Assembly (NCBI GenBank): GCA_025765615.1
Contig: JAIVFJ010000337.1
Coordinates: forward strand, 1 to 62,429
DNA from: Zopfochytrium polystomum
Lineage: Eukaryota > Chytridiomycota > Chytridiomycetes > Chytridiales > Chytridiaceae
Length of the DNA: 62,429 bases
Direction: 5' to 3'
In this document: positions 40,740-51,627 of the stretch, piece after piece
Layout: each line of letters starts with the position of its first letter
Position numbering within the stretch: position 1 is the first letter of the stretch
The notes under the pieces: model-generated
What the model saw: the letters and a program-made list of their open reading frames with translations, nothing else
Told to the model about the DNA's origin: nothing
Database searches by the model: none
Program-made: the position numbers and the translations under genes

Positions 40740-41787
40740 ACTATCGTTCTCACGACAATTTTGCATGTACAACAAACATTGTTCCACTAACAACCAACTC
40801 CCAATAATCTTTTTTCTCACTTACTCCACGACGACATATCCCACTCAGACTAGTGAATGTTAGGTATGCAATCAGTGGTGGAAGACAGAGACTTTAGACA
40901 AGGAATCAGTGGCTAGTGGCTGTGGTTTCGATAGTGGTGGCAAGATAGATTCGATCAAGCGTATGGTTAAAAACCCTACTCGCCGAGGAACAACAGCGAG
41001 CTTTACTAGACTTAGGTCACGAGACTAGACGGCCTGGGTTCGGCTGCTTCAGGTACAAGACCAGCAGCTTATAGGCTAAAAGGCTACAGAAAATCAGTAT
41101 CAGTGGTTTGTGATGATTAGAAAGCAGATAGGAGCTCAACTACAACAGAACAGTCCAAGAGCACGTTAGAGCACGACCTCTCACATATCGCCCGTCACTC
41201 TCTTCAATGTCCCATTGCAGCTTAGACCATACACGCTCTTACTCTCTTTCGATTTCATTACCATGCAGGTGTACTCACGAGGTGAGCCGGGGTGCGATGC
41301 ACTATCGCCATACGGAGACTATCTCCTCTTCTTCCACCACTATCGTTCTCACAACAATGTTGCATGTGCAACAAACATTGTTCCACTAACAACCAACTCC
41401 CCATAATCTTTCAGTTTGTAAGTGTATGCCCGCTGCTAAGTGCCATACGACTGTGTCTAGTAGATGGTAGTTCGGATTTCTACAGCTTATGTCTAGTAGC
41501 ATGAAGCGCGAAGCTCCACTTTAAGAGATTGCCTATCAGACGCTAGAATGAGAAATTGATAGTAGAATGAGACTAGTAGCATGTGGTGTCGGGCTGTAGA
41601 AATACAAACTACCGTCTACTAGACACAGTCGTATGGCACTTAGCAGCGGGCATACAGTGAGAATTTCTTACAAACTGAAAGATTATGGGGAGTTGGTTGT
41701 TAGTGGAACAATGTTTGTTGTACATGCAACATTGTCGTGAGAACGATAGTGGTGGAAGAAGAGGAGATAGTCTCCGTATGGCGATAG
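40740..41787 (+). mobile_element. Z insertion, unit 2
   Basis: Same position within the unit, same ends and same internal palindrome as in unit 1. Its presence at the identical site shows it was there before the units multiplied. Confidence 0.8.
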
Positions 41788-41827
41788 CACCACAACCACC
41801 TCAGATTCCAAGCCCCACCAACTCACC

Positions 41828-44800
41828 ATGGATGTCAAGATTCAACTCTCACCCAAGTCAACCATCACAACCAAGGCCCTTATCGACTCTGGATCATCCT
41901 GCAGCATCATTGATGCCACCCTTGCCAAGTCTTGTGCCATTCCCACCATCAAGAAATCCACACCCCTCAAGGTCCACTTTGCCAATCATGCTCTGTTCAA
42001 GGAAATCAGCCATGAAACCAAGCTAAACCTCCACATCCAAGACTTTCCACCATCCATGGTCAACCTGGAAGTATTGGATCTTGGCTCACCCACATTCTCT
42101 GTCATCCTGGGGTTACCATGGATGCAAGCCCAGAACCCTGCCATTGATTGGGTCACTGGTCAAGTCCAACCTCCACAAATGGAACAGTCACCCAAACTCA
42201 AGTCAAGCCCCCAAGTCTCATGCTCTCAAGCCCTTGATTCAAGATTCACAGCCAGCCAAGACTCAAGTTCCACAGTTCACAGTTCACAGTCAAGATTCAA
42301 GTAGAGCTCATAGAGCTCACAGTCATGGCCAAGACTCTAGTTCACAGAACCCACAGTCAAAGTTTCAAGTACCACTGTTCACAGTTCACATTCAAGATTC
42401 AAGTTCCACAGCTCCCAGTCTTTGCCAAGAACAGAACTGTCAGTCAAAGATTCAAGAATCACAGTTCCCAGTCAAGAATTCAAGCCCCACTGCTGAAGAG
42501 TACAGGAACTTGGACCCATCAGACCTTTGCTGGCATCCAAGCTACCAAAAGAATATCTCCCTTATGCTGATGTGTTTTCCAAGACCAAGGCAGACCTGCT
42601 ACCAGCTCAGAGGCCTTATGACTGTGAAATCCCACTCAAGGATGAAACTTGCAGCCCACCTTTCAAGCCACTGTACCACCTCTCTCCACCAGAAGCCAAG
42701 GCCCTCCAAGAATACATTGAAGAAATGCTGAACAAGGGATTCATCCAACCTTCTAAGTCACCAGCTGGAGCTCCCATCTTTTTTGTCAAGAAGAAGGATG
42801 GGGGACTGAGACCCTGTGTGGACTACAGAGATCTCAATGAGATGACAGTCAAGAACCGCTATCCACTGCCTCTCATCTCTGAATTACTGGACAAACTGAG
42901 CCATGCAAGGATATTTTCCAAGATTGACCTCAGAGGTGCCTACAATTTGGTCAGAATTAAGTCCCAGGATCAATGGAAGACTGCCTTCAGATGCAAATAC
43001 GGTCACTTTGAGTACTGGGTCATGCCCTTTGGACTTACCAATGCTCCAGCTCTTTTCCAAGGCATGATGAATGACATCTTCAGGGATATTCTGGACCTTT
43101 TTGTCATTGTCTACCTGGATGATATCCTGGTATTTTTGTCTGACACTGCAAGCCATATGGGACTTGTCAAGACTGTCTTGGAGAGACTCAGACAGCATCA
43201 CCTCTATGCAATGCTGGAGAAGTGTGAATTCCACAAGACCTCCATTGAGTTTTTGGGGTTCATTGTGTCTGACAAAGGGATCTCCATGGTACCAGACAAG
43301 ATCCAAACTATTCTTGAATGGAAGGCTCCAAATTCCATCAAGGATGTTCAAAGCTTCCTTGGGTTTTGCAACTTCTACAGAACCTTCATTGCCAACTATT
43401 CTGCCATAGCCAAGCCTCTCACTGATCTCACCAAGAAGACCACCAAGTTTGAATGGACCCCAGCAGCAGACCAAGCCTGGCTAGCTCTTAAGACAGCAAC
43501 CACAAGTGCACCACTCCTTAAGCATGTGGATCCCTTGCTTCCCTTCACCTTGGAAACTGATGCCTCAGGCTATGCCCTCGGTGCTGTTCTGTCCCAGCCA
43601 AGCTCTCAGGACCCCCCTGCTCCTCTGCATCCAGTGGCATAGTACTCCAGGAAGCTGAACAGTGCTGAGTGTAACTACACAGTCCATGACAAGGAGTTGC
43701 TTGCAATTGTGGAAGCATTCAAATACTGGAGACACTACTTGGCTGGTTCTAAAGGCATATCTGTCTATTCTGATCACAAGAACCTCACCTTCTTCAGGGC
43801 AAGGAGGTTGCTCAAGCAGAGGCATGCCAGGTGGGCTGAACTGCTCTCTGAGTATGACTTTAAGCTGTGCTATTCTCCTGGCCACCTTAACACTGTGGCT
43901 GATGCCCTGTCAAGAAGAACACTTGCACCTGAAGGGGGAGATGGTTTCACCCCACCATCCAAGACACTCCTTTCATTGCTTCCTGACAGTGTGTGGGCCT
44001 ATGCTATTTCCAAGGACCCCAAGCCTCACAAGATTCAAATCAGCCAAGAAGAGGAAAACTTGAGGTACTCAAGACAAGGCATGATACAGCAACAGCTGGA
44101 CACCCAGGAGAGCACAAGATATATGAGCTTGTTTCCAGAGACTTCTACTGGCCAGGCATGAGGAAGTACATCAAGAACTATGTCAGCAGCTGTGAAACCT
44201 GTCAAATAAACAAATCCAGCAGACACAAGCCCTATGGACTTCTGGAGCCCCTCCCAATTGCCATCAGCCCTTGGTCATCAATATCCATGGACTTCATTGT
44301 GAAACTGCCCCCATCCCATGGATTTGACTCTATCCTTGTTGTCATCTGCAGAAGGACAAAGTTGGCCCATTTCATCCCCTGCACTGAGATATAGATGCAC
44401 AAGGAACAGCAGACCTGTTTTTGCAGCACATATTCAGGCTCCATGGGCTGCCCCAGTCAATCATCAGTGACAGAGGACCTCAGTTCAGATCTCAATTTTG
44501 GAAAGCACTCACAGCAGCCCTTGGAATCAAGTCTCAACTGTCAACTGCTTATCACCCTCAGACTGATGGACAAACAGAAAGAACAAACCAGACTCTGGAG
44601 CAGTATTTGAGGTGCTATGTCAGCTATCAACAGGATGATTGGCCCACCCTCCTTCCACTGGCAGAATTTGCTCTCAACAATTCTCTCCACTCAAGCACCC
44701 AGCTTTCTCCGTTCTTTGCAACCTATGGCTTCAATCCAAGAGGAGATCTTCTGGGACAAGAGACCCTATCCAATGTCCAAGCTCCTGCTGTGGCTTCACA

Positions 44801-45359
44801 CTTGCATAAGCTCAAGATCATCAGCACCTTCCTGGACTCCACCCTGAAGCAAGCCCAAGAAGATGCCTCAAGATTTGCCAACACTCACAGAATGGACCAT
44901 GACCTTGCTGTGGGTCCGCAAGTTTGGCTTCTGAGGAAGAACTTGCAGACCAAAAGACCAAGTCCCAAGCTAGACAACCTCAAGTTGGGACCTTTCAAGA
45001 TCTTGGAGGAAATCAATCCAGTCACCTTCAAGCTGGATCTCCCTGCATCCATGAAGATCCACCCAGTTTTCCATGTCAGCCTTTTGGAGAAGTTTATGGC
45101 CAATTCCATTCCAGGCAGAGTTGTTCCTCCTCCTCCTCCAGTTGAGGTAGAAGGTGAAGAGGAATTTGAGGTTGAACAAATCTTGGATGTCAAGTGGTTT
45201 GGAAGGACACTCAAGTTCCTTGTCAAGTGGAAAGGTTACTCAGATGCTGACAACACCTGGGAACCTGAGTCAAACCTCACTCACTGCCAAGACCTTCTGC
45301 TCAAGTTCAAGACCAGGTACCCCACCAAGTTGCAGAAGAGGCCTAAAAGGGGGAGATGA
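41828..45359 (+). pseudogene. pol: pro-pol, array unit 2 (multiple lesions)
   Basis: Shares the TAG in RNase H (about 43640) and both integrase deletions with unit 1, but lacks the extra A near the start of RNase H. RT through early RNase H is therefore open for 371 codons. Confidence 0.92.
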
Positions 45360-45667
45360 TGTTATGAATCACCCTCTGGAAACCTCTGGAACCTTCTAGA
45401 ACATTCCTTCATGGAACCTTGTGGAACCTTCTGGAACCTTCTTTGCTTTCCTGACTTGTCTTGTTGTCATTGGTATCATTGGTATCATTGTATTCCTAAT
45501 TGCTCTTTCTGGAACTTTCTTTGAGTCTTGACAAGGAAGACTCTCAAAAGGTATAAAAGGGGATGGGAGACCTGTCCCATCCCTCAAGTGAATTATTGTT
45601 TCCAATACAATCATCACTCCTCTCAGTTCCTTGCCATGCCTTGCCTTGTCCTGCCTTGTTCCTGACA
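45360..45667 (+). repeat. Array LTR 3 (shared, internal)
   Basis: 308 bp, identical by eye to LTRs 1 and 2. Shared between units 2 and 3. Confidence 0.95.
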
Positions 45668-45758
45668 TCATAATTCACTTCACCCTCTCCTACTACTCTC
45701 TGCCATCATATCTGACCCAAACAAGACCTTCCCTGATGCAACTGCCTTCCAAGCCTTG

Positions 45759-46639
45759 ATGGACCAATTACAAGCCCTTTCAAGACAGACACACCAACTT
45801 CAAGAACAAGTCCTTCACCAGCAGCACCAGCTTCAACAACTTCACCAAAAAGAACTTCAAGCTCTTCCCCTGCCCCAAGCCAACCAAGCAAGAGAGCCCA
45901 AGGTTCCCAGCCCTGACAAGTTCACTGGGCTGGCCAAAGACCTCAGGAACTTTATGGCCACTGTGGAGAATGTCATCCTTCTCCAACCTTCAAGATTTCC
46001 AAGTGAGCAAGTCAAGGTTCTCTTCACAAGCACCCTCCAGTCTGGTCAAGCTCAATCATGGTACAGATCTCTCCCAAGCACACCCACCACCCTGCGAGAG
46101 CTCTGCAAGAGCTCTGGGAGAGGCTGGAAGCTACCTTTGGTGACCCCTACACATCTTGGACAGCAAGATCCAAGCTCAAGCATATCAAGCAAGGAAAGCA
46201 ATCTTGTGTGGCCTACACCAACCAATTCAAGCAACTAGCCAGAGACTCTGGATACAATGATGCAGCTCTGATGGAGCTGTACCATCATGGTCTCCATGAG
46301 TCCATCCAAGACATGCTCTCCCAGTCTCTGCACATCCCTGAGACCTTGGAAGAGTACATTCTCCTTGCCATCAAGATTGACAACAGACTCTACTCCAAGA
46401 GGCTGAAGCAAAGACAAGTAGGAACTACATCAAGACCTACCCCAGTCCCTCAAGGTCTTACAGCTCCTGAACCCACGCAAGTGGATGCAGTTGAGACACT
46501 TCCTAAGGGTCCTCTGAGCCAAGAGGAGAAAACAAGGAGGGCCAGCAGGGACTGTGTTTCTACTGTGGCTCCAAGGAACACGCTGTCAAGGACTGCCCAA
46601 GGAAGAAGCACCCAAACTCCCAGGTCCAGGCTCACTGAG
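45759..46639 (+). pseudogene. gag: gag, array unit 3 (frameshifted)
   Basis: Same lesions as units 1 and 2. Confidence 0.9.
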
Positions 46640-46693
46640 GGGCAATTCCCTGGACCCTCCTCCAAGCTGCCCCTGTTTCATCACCACCACCCC

Positions 46694-47741
46694 ACTATCG
46701 TTCTCACGACAATTTTGCATGTACAACAAACATTGTTCCACTAACAACCAACTCCCAATAATCTTTTTTCTCACTTACTCCACGACGACATATCCCACTC
46801 AGACTAGTGAATGTTAGGTATGCAATCAGTGGTGGAAGACAGAGACTTTAGACAAGGAATCAGTGGCTAGTGGCTGTGGTTTCGATAGTGGTGGCAAGAT
46901 AGATTCGATCAAGCGTATGGTTAAAAACCCTACTCGCCGAGGAACAACAGCGAGCTTTACTAGACTTAGGTCACGAGACTAGACGGCCTGGGTTCGGCTG
47001 CTTCAGGTACAAGACCAGCAGCTTATAGGCTAAAAGGCTACAGAAAATCAGTATCAGTGGTTTGTGATGATTAGAAAGCAGATAGGAGCTCAACTACAAC
47101 AGAACAGTCCAAGAGCACGTTAGAGCACGACCTCTCACATATCGCCCGTCACTCTCTTCAATGTCCCATTGCAGCTTAGACCATACACGCTCTTACTCTC
47201 TTTCGATTTCATTACCATGCAGGTGTACTCACGAGGTGAGCCGGGGTGCGATGCACTATCGCCATACGGAGACTATCTCCTCTTCTTCCACCACTATCGT
47301 TCTCACAACAATGTTGCATGTGCAACAAACATTGTTCCACTAACAACCAACTCCCCATAATCTTTCAGTTTGTAAGTGTATGCCCGCTGCTAAGTGCCAT
47401 ACGACTGTGTCTAGTAGATGGTAGTTCGGATTTCTACAGCTTATGTCTAGTAGCATGAAGCGCGAAGCTCCACTTTAAGAGATTGCCTATCAGACGCTAG
47501 AATGAGAAATTGATAGTAGAATGAGACTAGTAGCATGTGGTGTCGGGCTGTAGAAATACAAACTACCGTCTACTAGACACAGTCGTATGGCACTTAGCAG
47601 CGGGCATACAGTGAGAATTTCTTACAAACTGAAAGATTATGGGGAGTTGGTTGTTAGTGGAACAATGTTTGTTGTACATGCAACATTGTCGTGAGAACGA
47701 TAGTGGTGGAAGAAGAGGAGATAGTCTCCGTATGGCGATAG
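46694..47741 (+). mobile_element. Z insertion, unit 3
   Basis: Third copy, identical in position and structure to those in units 1 and 2. Confidence 0.8.
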
Positions 47742-47781
47742 CACCACAACCACCTCAGATTCCAAGCCCCACCAACTCACC

Positions 47782-50700
47782 ATGGATGTCAAGATTCAAC
47801 TCTCACCCAAGTCAACCATCACAACCAAGGCCCTTATCGACTCTGGATCATCCTGCAGCATCATTGATGCCACCCTTGCCAAGTCTTGTGCCATTCCCAC
47901 CATCAAGAAATCCACACCCCTCAAGGTCCACTTTGCCAATCATGCTCTGTTCAAGGAAATCAGCCATGAAACCAAGCTAAACCTCCACATCCAAGACTTT
48001 CCCACCATCCATGGTCAACCTGGAAGTATTGGATCTTGGCTCACCCACATTCTCTGTCATCCTGGGGTTACCATGGATGCAAGCCCAGAACCCTGCCATT
48101 GATTGGGTCACTGGTCAAGTCCAACCTCCACAAATGGAACAGTCACCCAAACTCAAGTCAAGCCCCCAAGTCTCATGCTCTCAAGCCCTTGATTCAAGAT
48201 TCACAGCCAGCCAAGACTCAAGTTCCACAGTTCACAGTTCACAGTCAAGATTCAAGTAGAGCTCATAGAGCTCACAGTCATGGCCAAGACTCTAGTTCAC
48301 AGAACCCACAGTCAAAGTTTCAAGTACCACTGTTCACAGTTCACATTCAAGATTCAAGTTCCACAGCTCCCAGTCTTTGCCAAGAACAGAACTGTCAGTC
48401 AAAGATTCAAGAATCACAGTTCCCAGTCAAGAATTCAAGCCCCACTGCTGAAGAGTACAGGAACTTGGACCCATCAGACCTTTGCTGGCATCCAAGCTAC
48501 CAAAAGAATATCTCCCTTATGCTGATGTGTTTTCCAAGACCAAGGCAGACCTGCTACCAGCTCAGAGGCCTTATGACTGTGAAATCCCACTCAAGGATGA
48601 AACTTGCAGCCCACCTTTCAAGCCACTGTACCACCTCTCTCCACCAGAAGCCAAGGCCCTCCAAGAATACATTGAAGAAATGCTGAACAAGGGATTCATC
48701 CAACCTTCTAAGTCACCAGCTGGAGCTCCCATCTTTTTTGTCAAGAAGAAGGATGGGGGACTGAGACCCTGTGTGGACTACAGAGATCTCAATGAGATGA
48801 CAGTCAAGAACCGCTATCCACTGCCTCTCATCTCTGAATTACTGGACAAACTGAGCCATGCAAGGATATTTTCCAAGATTGACCTCAGAGGTGCCTACAA
48901 TTTGGTCAGAATTAAGTCCCAGGATCAATGGAAGACTGCCTTCAGATGCAAATACGGTCACTTTGAGTACTGGGTCATGCCCTTTGGACTTACCAATGCT
49001 CCAGCTCTTTTCCAAGGCATGATGAATGACATCTTCAGGGATATTCTGGACCTTTTTGTCATTGTCTACCTGGATGATATCCTGGTATTTTTGTCTGACA
49101 CTGCAAGCCATATGGGACTTGTCAAGACTGTCTTGGAGAGACTCAGACAGCATCACCTCTATGCAATGCTGGAGAAGTGTGAATTCCACAAGACCTCCAT
49201 TGAGTTTTTGGGGTTCATTGTGTCTGACAAAGGGATCTCCATGGTACCAGACAAGATCCAAACTATTCTTGAATGGAAGGCTCCAAATTCCATCAAGGAT
49301 GTTCAAAGCTTCCTTGGGTTTTGCAACTTCTACAGAACCTTCATTGCCAACTATTCTGCCATAGCCAAGCCTCTCACTGATCTCACCAAGAAGACCACCA
49401 AGTTTGAATGGACCCCAGCAGCAGACCAAGCCTGGCTAGCTCTTAAGACAGCAACCACAAGTGCACCACTCCTTAAGCATGTGGATCCCTTGCTTCCCTT
49501 CACCTTGGAAACTGATGCCTCAGGCTATGCCCTCGGTGCTGTTCTGTCCCAGCCAAGCTCTCAGGACCCCCCTGCTCCTCTGCATCCAGTGGCATAGTAC
49601 TCCAGGAAGCTGAACAGTGCTGAGTGTAACTACACAGTCCATGACAAGGAGTTGCTTGCAATTGTGGAAGCATTCAAATACTGGAGACACTACTTGGCTG
49701 GTTCTAAAGGCATATCTGTCTATTCTGATCACAAGAACCTCACCTTCTTCAGGGCAAGGAGGTTGCTCAAGCAGAGGCATGCCAGGTGGGCTGAACTGCT
49801 CTCTGAGTATGACTTTAAGCTGTGCTATTCTCCTGGCCACCTTAACACTGTGGCTGATGCCCTGTCAAGAAGAACACTTGCACCTGAAGGGGGAGATGGT
49901 TTCACCCCACCATCCAAGACACTCCTTTCATTGCTTCCTGACAGTGTGTGGGCCTATGCTATTTCCAAGGACCCCAAGCCTCACAAGATTCAAATCAGCC
50001 AAGAAGAGGAAAACTTGAGGTACTCAAGACAAGGCATGATACAGCAACAGCTGGACACCCAGGAGAGCACAAGATATATGAGCTTGTTTCCAGAGACTTC
50101 TACTGGCCAGGCATGAGGAAGTACATCAAGAACTATGTCAGCAGCTGTGAAACCTGTCAAATAAACAAATCCAGCAGACACAAGCCCTATGGACTTCTGG
50201 AGCCCCTCCCAATTGCCATCAGCCCTTGGTCATCAATATCCATGGACTTCATTGTGAAACTGCCCCCATCCCATGGATTTGACTCTATCCTTGTTGTCAT
50301 CTGCAGAAGGACAAAGTTGGCCCATTTCATCCCCTGCACTGAGATATAGATGCACAAGGAACAGCAGACCTGTTTTTGCAGCACATATTCAGGCTCCATG
50401 GGCTGCCCCAGTCAATCATCAGTGACAGAGGACCTCAGTTCAGATCTCAATTTTGGAAAGCACTCACAGCAGCCCTTGGAATCAAGTCTCAACTGTCAAC
50501 TGCTTATCACCCTCAGACTGATGGACAAACAGAAAGAACAAACCAGACTCTGGAGCAGTATTTGAGGTGCTATGTCAGCTATCAACAGGATGATTGGCCC
50601 ACCCTCCTTCCACTGGCAGAATTTGCTCTCAACAATTCTCTCCACTCAAGCACCCAGCTTTCTCCGTTCTTTGCAACCTATGGCTTCAATCCAAGAGGAG

Positions 50701-51314
50701 ATCTTCTGGGACAAGAGACCCTATCCAATGTCCAAGCTCCTGCTGTGGCTTCACACTTGCATAAGCTCAAGATCATCAGCACCTTCCTGGACTCCACCCT
50801 GAAGCAAGCCCAAGAAGATGCCTCAAGATTTGCCAACACTCACAGAATGGACCATGACCTTGCTGTGGGTCCGCAAGTTTGGCTTCTGAGGAAGAACTTG
50901 CAGACCAAAAGACCAAGTCCCAAGCTAGACAACCTCAAGTTGGGACCTTTCAAGATCTTGGAGGAAATCAATCCAGTCACCTTCAAGCTGGATCTCCCTG
51001 CATCCATGAAGATCCACCCAGTTTTCCATGTCAGCCTTTTGGAGAAGTTTATGGCCAATTCCATTCCAGGCAGAGTTGTTCCTCCTCCTCCTCCAGTTGA
51101 GGTAGAAGGTGAAGAGGAATTTGAGGTTGAACAAATCTTGGATGTCAAGTGGTTTGGAAGGACACTCAAGTTCCTTGTCAAGTGGAAAGGTTACTCAGAT
51201 GCTGACAACACCTGGGAACCTGAGTCAAACCTCACTCACTGCCAAGACCTTCTGCTCAAGTTCAAGACCAGGTACCCCACCAAGTTGCAGAAGAGGCCTA
51301 AAAGGGGGAGATGA
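47782..51314 (+). pseudogene. pol: pro-pol, array unit 3 (multiple lesions)
   Basis: As unit 2, with one additional C in a C run near 48001 that truncates the protease frame at 48102. RT motifs, integrase and chromodomain remain recognisable. Confidence 0.92.
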
Positions 51315-51622
51315 TGTTATGAATCACCCTCTGGAAACCTCTGGAACCTTCTAGAACATTCCTTCATGGAACCTTGTGGAACCTTCTGGAACCTTCTTTG
51401 CTTTCCTGACTTGTCTTGTTGTCATTGGTATCATTGGTATCATTGTATTCCTAATTGCTCTTTCTGGAACTTTCTTTGAGTCTTGACAAGGAAGACTCTC
51501 AAAAGGTATAAAAGGGGGATGGGGGACCTGTCCCATCCCTCAAGTGAATTATTGTTTCCAATACAATCATCACTCCTCTCAGTTCCTTGTCCGCCTTGCC
51601 CTGTCCTGCCCTGTTCCTGACA
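51315..51622 (+). repeat. Array LTR 4 (3' outer, divergent variant)
   Basis: 308 bp. It differs from LTRs 1-3 only downstream of the TATA box: GGGGGATGGGGGACC replaces GGGGATGGGAGACC, and the last 40 bp follow the copy B version (TCCGCCTTGCCCTGTCC). The first half is the same as the others. Confidence 0.93.
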
Positions 51623-51627
51623 CTGCG

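Larger units (their letters stand above)
33451..51622 (+). mobile_element. Tandem array of three chromovirus units sharing four LTRs
   Basis: LTRs start at 33451, 39406, 45360 and 51315, so the repeat period is 5954-5955 bp. The whole 18.2-kb block is flanked by one 5-bp duplication, CTGCG, at 33446-33450 and 51623-51627; no target duplication surrounds the inner units. All three units share the same gag duplication, nonsense and frameshift sites and the same 1.05-kb insertion. They differ by only a few bases, for example an extra A near 37602 in unit 1 and an extra C near 48001 in unit 3. This indicates copying of one integrated element, most simply by unequal exchange between LTRs. Confidence 0.9.

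Noticed and set aside
33451..51622. Three independent retrotransposon insertions
   Set aside because: No target duplications at inner LTRs, identical lesions in each unit and the same nested insertion.
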